A stretch of 64,000 bases of DNA from contig NZ_NEXS01000003.1 in NCBI RefSeq assembly GCF_002810445.1, positions 806,001-870,000 of the forward strand, in the 5' to 3' direction. Of the stretch, positions 63,006 through 64,000 are shown piece after piece (the first letter of the stretch is position 1; each line of letters opens with the position of its first letter). Under the pieces are notes generated by a model. The model was not told the DNA's origin. It saw only the letters and a list, made by a program, of their open reading frames with translations, and did not search any database. The position numbers and the translations under genes are program-made. Origin of the DNA: Advenella sp. S44. GTDB taxonomy: Bacteria > Pseudomonadota > Gammaproteobacteria > Burkholderiales > Burkholderiaceae_B.

Positions 63006-63806
63006 TTACAAAAGGCTACGGACAAATGCTGCAATGGCGTCTGTCGTCAATTCGGGCTTGTCGCGATGGGGCGAGTGACGGCAATCGTCAATGACATGCA
63101 ATCTGACGTCTGAGGCCAGTTGGGCGATATTTTCGATTTGTGCCATTGATCCGTATTCATCCTGACGGCCCTGGATTGCCAGCACCGGGCATTGAATTTT
63201 TGCCACTTCAGCTTCGATATTCCATTCGCGAAAGGCGGGAGAGAGCCAGGCGTCGTTCCACCCCCAGAAGGCGGAGTCGACCTCGTCGTGATAGCGCTTC
63301 AGTTTGTGGGGCAGGTCGCTGTTCAGATAGTCGGCTCTGGCCATTTCGATATTTCTGATCGTGACCTCCTCGACAAACAAATGCGAAGCCATCACCGCCA
63401 CAGCGTGGGTCCGTTCAGGGTAGGCAGCGGCGTATAGCAGGGCGATAGAAGCGCCATCACTGTGTCCGACCAGAATTGGTCGATCCTTGCGGGTGTCTAT
63501 GCCCAGCGCTGTAAAAAAGGCAGGCATAAATTGTTGCGCCTGGATATGCATGAAGTCTGCTGACCAGTGCTCGTCCGGGGGCCGTGGCGTGGATTTGCCG
63601 TAACCATACCGGGAGAAAACCAGGCCGCGGCATTCCAGTATCCGGCACAGATTCTGCGGCCAGTCTTTCCACATGGCGACCGAACCCAGGCCTTCATGCA
63701 GAAACACCAGTAACGGACGGTCGAGCCGTTCAGGCTGAATCGACTGATATTCAATGGACGTTGTTTTTTCGTTATATGAAACTTTGGTAAGTTGTCTGTC
63801 AGCCAT
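63006..63806 (-). CDS. Alpha/beta hydrolase
   Basis: A 266-residue hydrolase with the nucleophile elbow GHSDG (Ser116), an acid in GRQDEYG and a catalytic His in CRHSPH; the oxyanion segment FLHEGLGSVAMW is also typical. This is the general esterase/lactonase/meta-cleavage hydrolase fold; the substrate cannot be named. It is convergent with the SDR gene. No strong ribosome site is seen before the ATG. Confidence 0.85.
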   Translation of the reverse strand: MADRQLTKVSYNEKTTSIEYQSIQPERLDRPLLVFLHEGLGSVAMWKDWPQNLCRILECRGLVFSRYGYGKSTPRPPDEHWSADFMHIQAQQFMPAFFTALGIDTRKDRPILVGHSDGASIALLYAAAYPERTHAVAVMASHLFVEEVTIRNIEMARADYLNSDLPHKLKRYHDEVDSAFWGWNDAWLSPAFREWNIEAEVAKIQCPVLAIQGRQDEYGSMAQIENIAQLASDVRLHVIDDCRHSPHRDKPELTTDAIAAFVRSLL

Positions 63807-64000
63807 TTTTGGAATAAGTGTGAGTTTACGGTTGTGGTTGCCAAGTTTAAGTAAAATACTTTGTTCCGGGCAGTTGTCTGGTCGTGCAACATCCTTTGCA
63901 CCAATGTCAGTTTATCAAGTCAGACGCTGCATTTATAGAGGGGTACACAGCAATTGCTGCATTTGTGCCGTTCACATTAAGGTTAGTTAAATGAAATTCG
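63807..64000 (+). other. Upstream DNA and possible start of a further gene
   Basis: AT-rich DNA with several TGCA tetramers. An ATG at 63991 (reading ATGAAATTC) follows AAGG at 63978-63982 and may be the first codon of a rightward gene that runs past the window. Too little is present to identify it. Confidence 0.3.

Noticed and set aside
63885-63900. TGCA pair upstream of the alpha/beta hydrolase gene
   Set aside because: The spacing is 8, not the 6 of BoxR sites, and no palindrome surrounds it.

Overview
The window looks like chromosomal DNA of a betaproteobacterium of the order Burkholderiales, most likely Alcaligenaceae (an Advenella-like genome is my best guess, by inference only). The reasons are the aerobic benzoyl-CoA (box) gene cluster with its BoxR-type regulator, a Bug/TctC-type solute receptor, many branched-chain-type ABC receptors, and moderate GC content. 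I saw no rRNA, tRNA, CRISPR array, transposase or prophage. Most genes are catabolic, with surface, cell-wall and stress genes between them.

Layout. 1-5.5 kb: end of an M20 amidohydrolase, then a four-gene chaperone-usher fimbria cluster of the spore-coat-U (archaic/Csu-like) type, closed by a terminator. 5.5-6.8 kb: an exported DmpA-like peptidase. 7.8-13.8 kb: an XRE-cupin regulator with a duplicated operator, a polar amino acid-type ABC transporter, an FAD amine oxidase-like protein, a GhrA-like 2-hydroxyacid dehydrogenase and a cupin, which look like one uptake-and-oxidation unit for a nitrogenous compound. 13.8-21.4 kb: dtd, a TauE-like permease, lrgA/lrgB, gabD, an HpaI-type aldolase, an unknown exported beta-rich protein and an MGDG-synthase-like glycosyltransferase. 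21.6-26 kb: mmsA with an ABC receptor, divergent from a LysR regulator and a dienelactone hydrolase. 26-28.4 kb: an L,D-transpeptidase and a MepK-like peptidase. 28.5-31.7 kb: a carnitine dehydrogenase-like enzyme, a GNAT protein, an MnmM/YtqB-like methyltransferase and a BKACE enzyme.

31.7-45.7 kb is the benzoate region. A leftward set carries a DUF4863 protein, benzoate-CoA ligase, a Liv-type ABC transporter, a second receptor and BKACE. A rightward set carries boxR and boxCBA. Benzoate would be imported, activated to benzoyl-CoA by BclA, epoxidised by BoxA/BoxB and ring-cleaved by BoxC. TGCA-N6-TGCA sites, the known recognition pattern of BzdR/BoxR, lie in the divergent boxR promoter region and just before boxC. 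The later gene boxD is not in the window.

47.1-54.9 kb holds the least explained set: a GntR/FCD regulator, a biotin carboxylase, a 70-residue biotin carrier, a CaiB-type CoA-transferase, a carboxyltransferase, a Bug receptor and an aspartate dehydrogenase-like protein. A shared GntR-like operator (TTGTTRACWA) stands before the regulator and between the divergent carboxylase genes. I read this as an uncharacterised pathway that activates a carboxylate to its CoA ester and carboxylates it.

55-64 kb is a stress-type accessory region with short proteins (DUF883, CsbD, DUF4142), an SDR and an alpha/beta hydrolase. It shows clear decay: a frameshifted DUF4142 fragment, and a glycosyltransferase and a PIG-L deacetylase fused tail to tail by an apparent deletion at about 59242.
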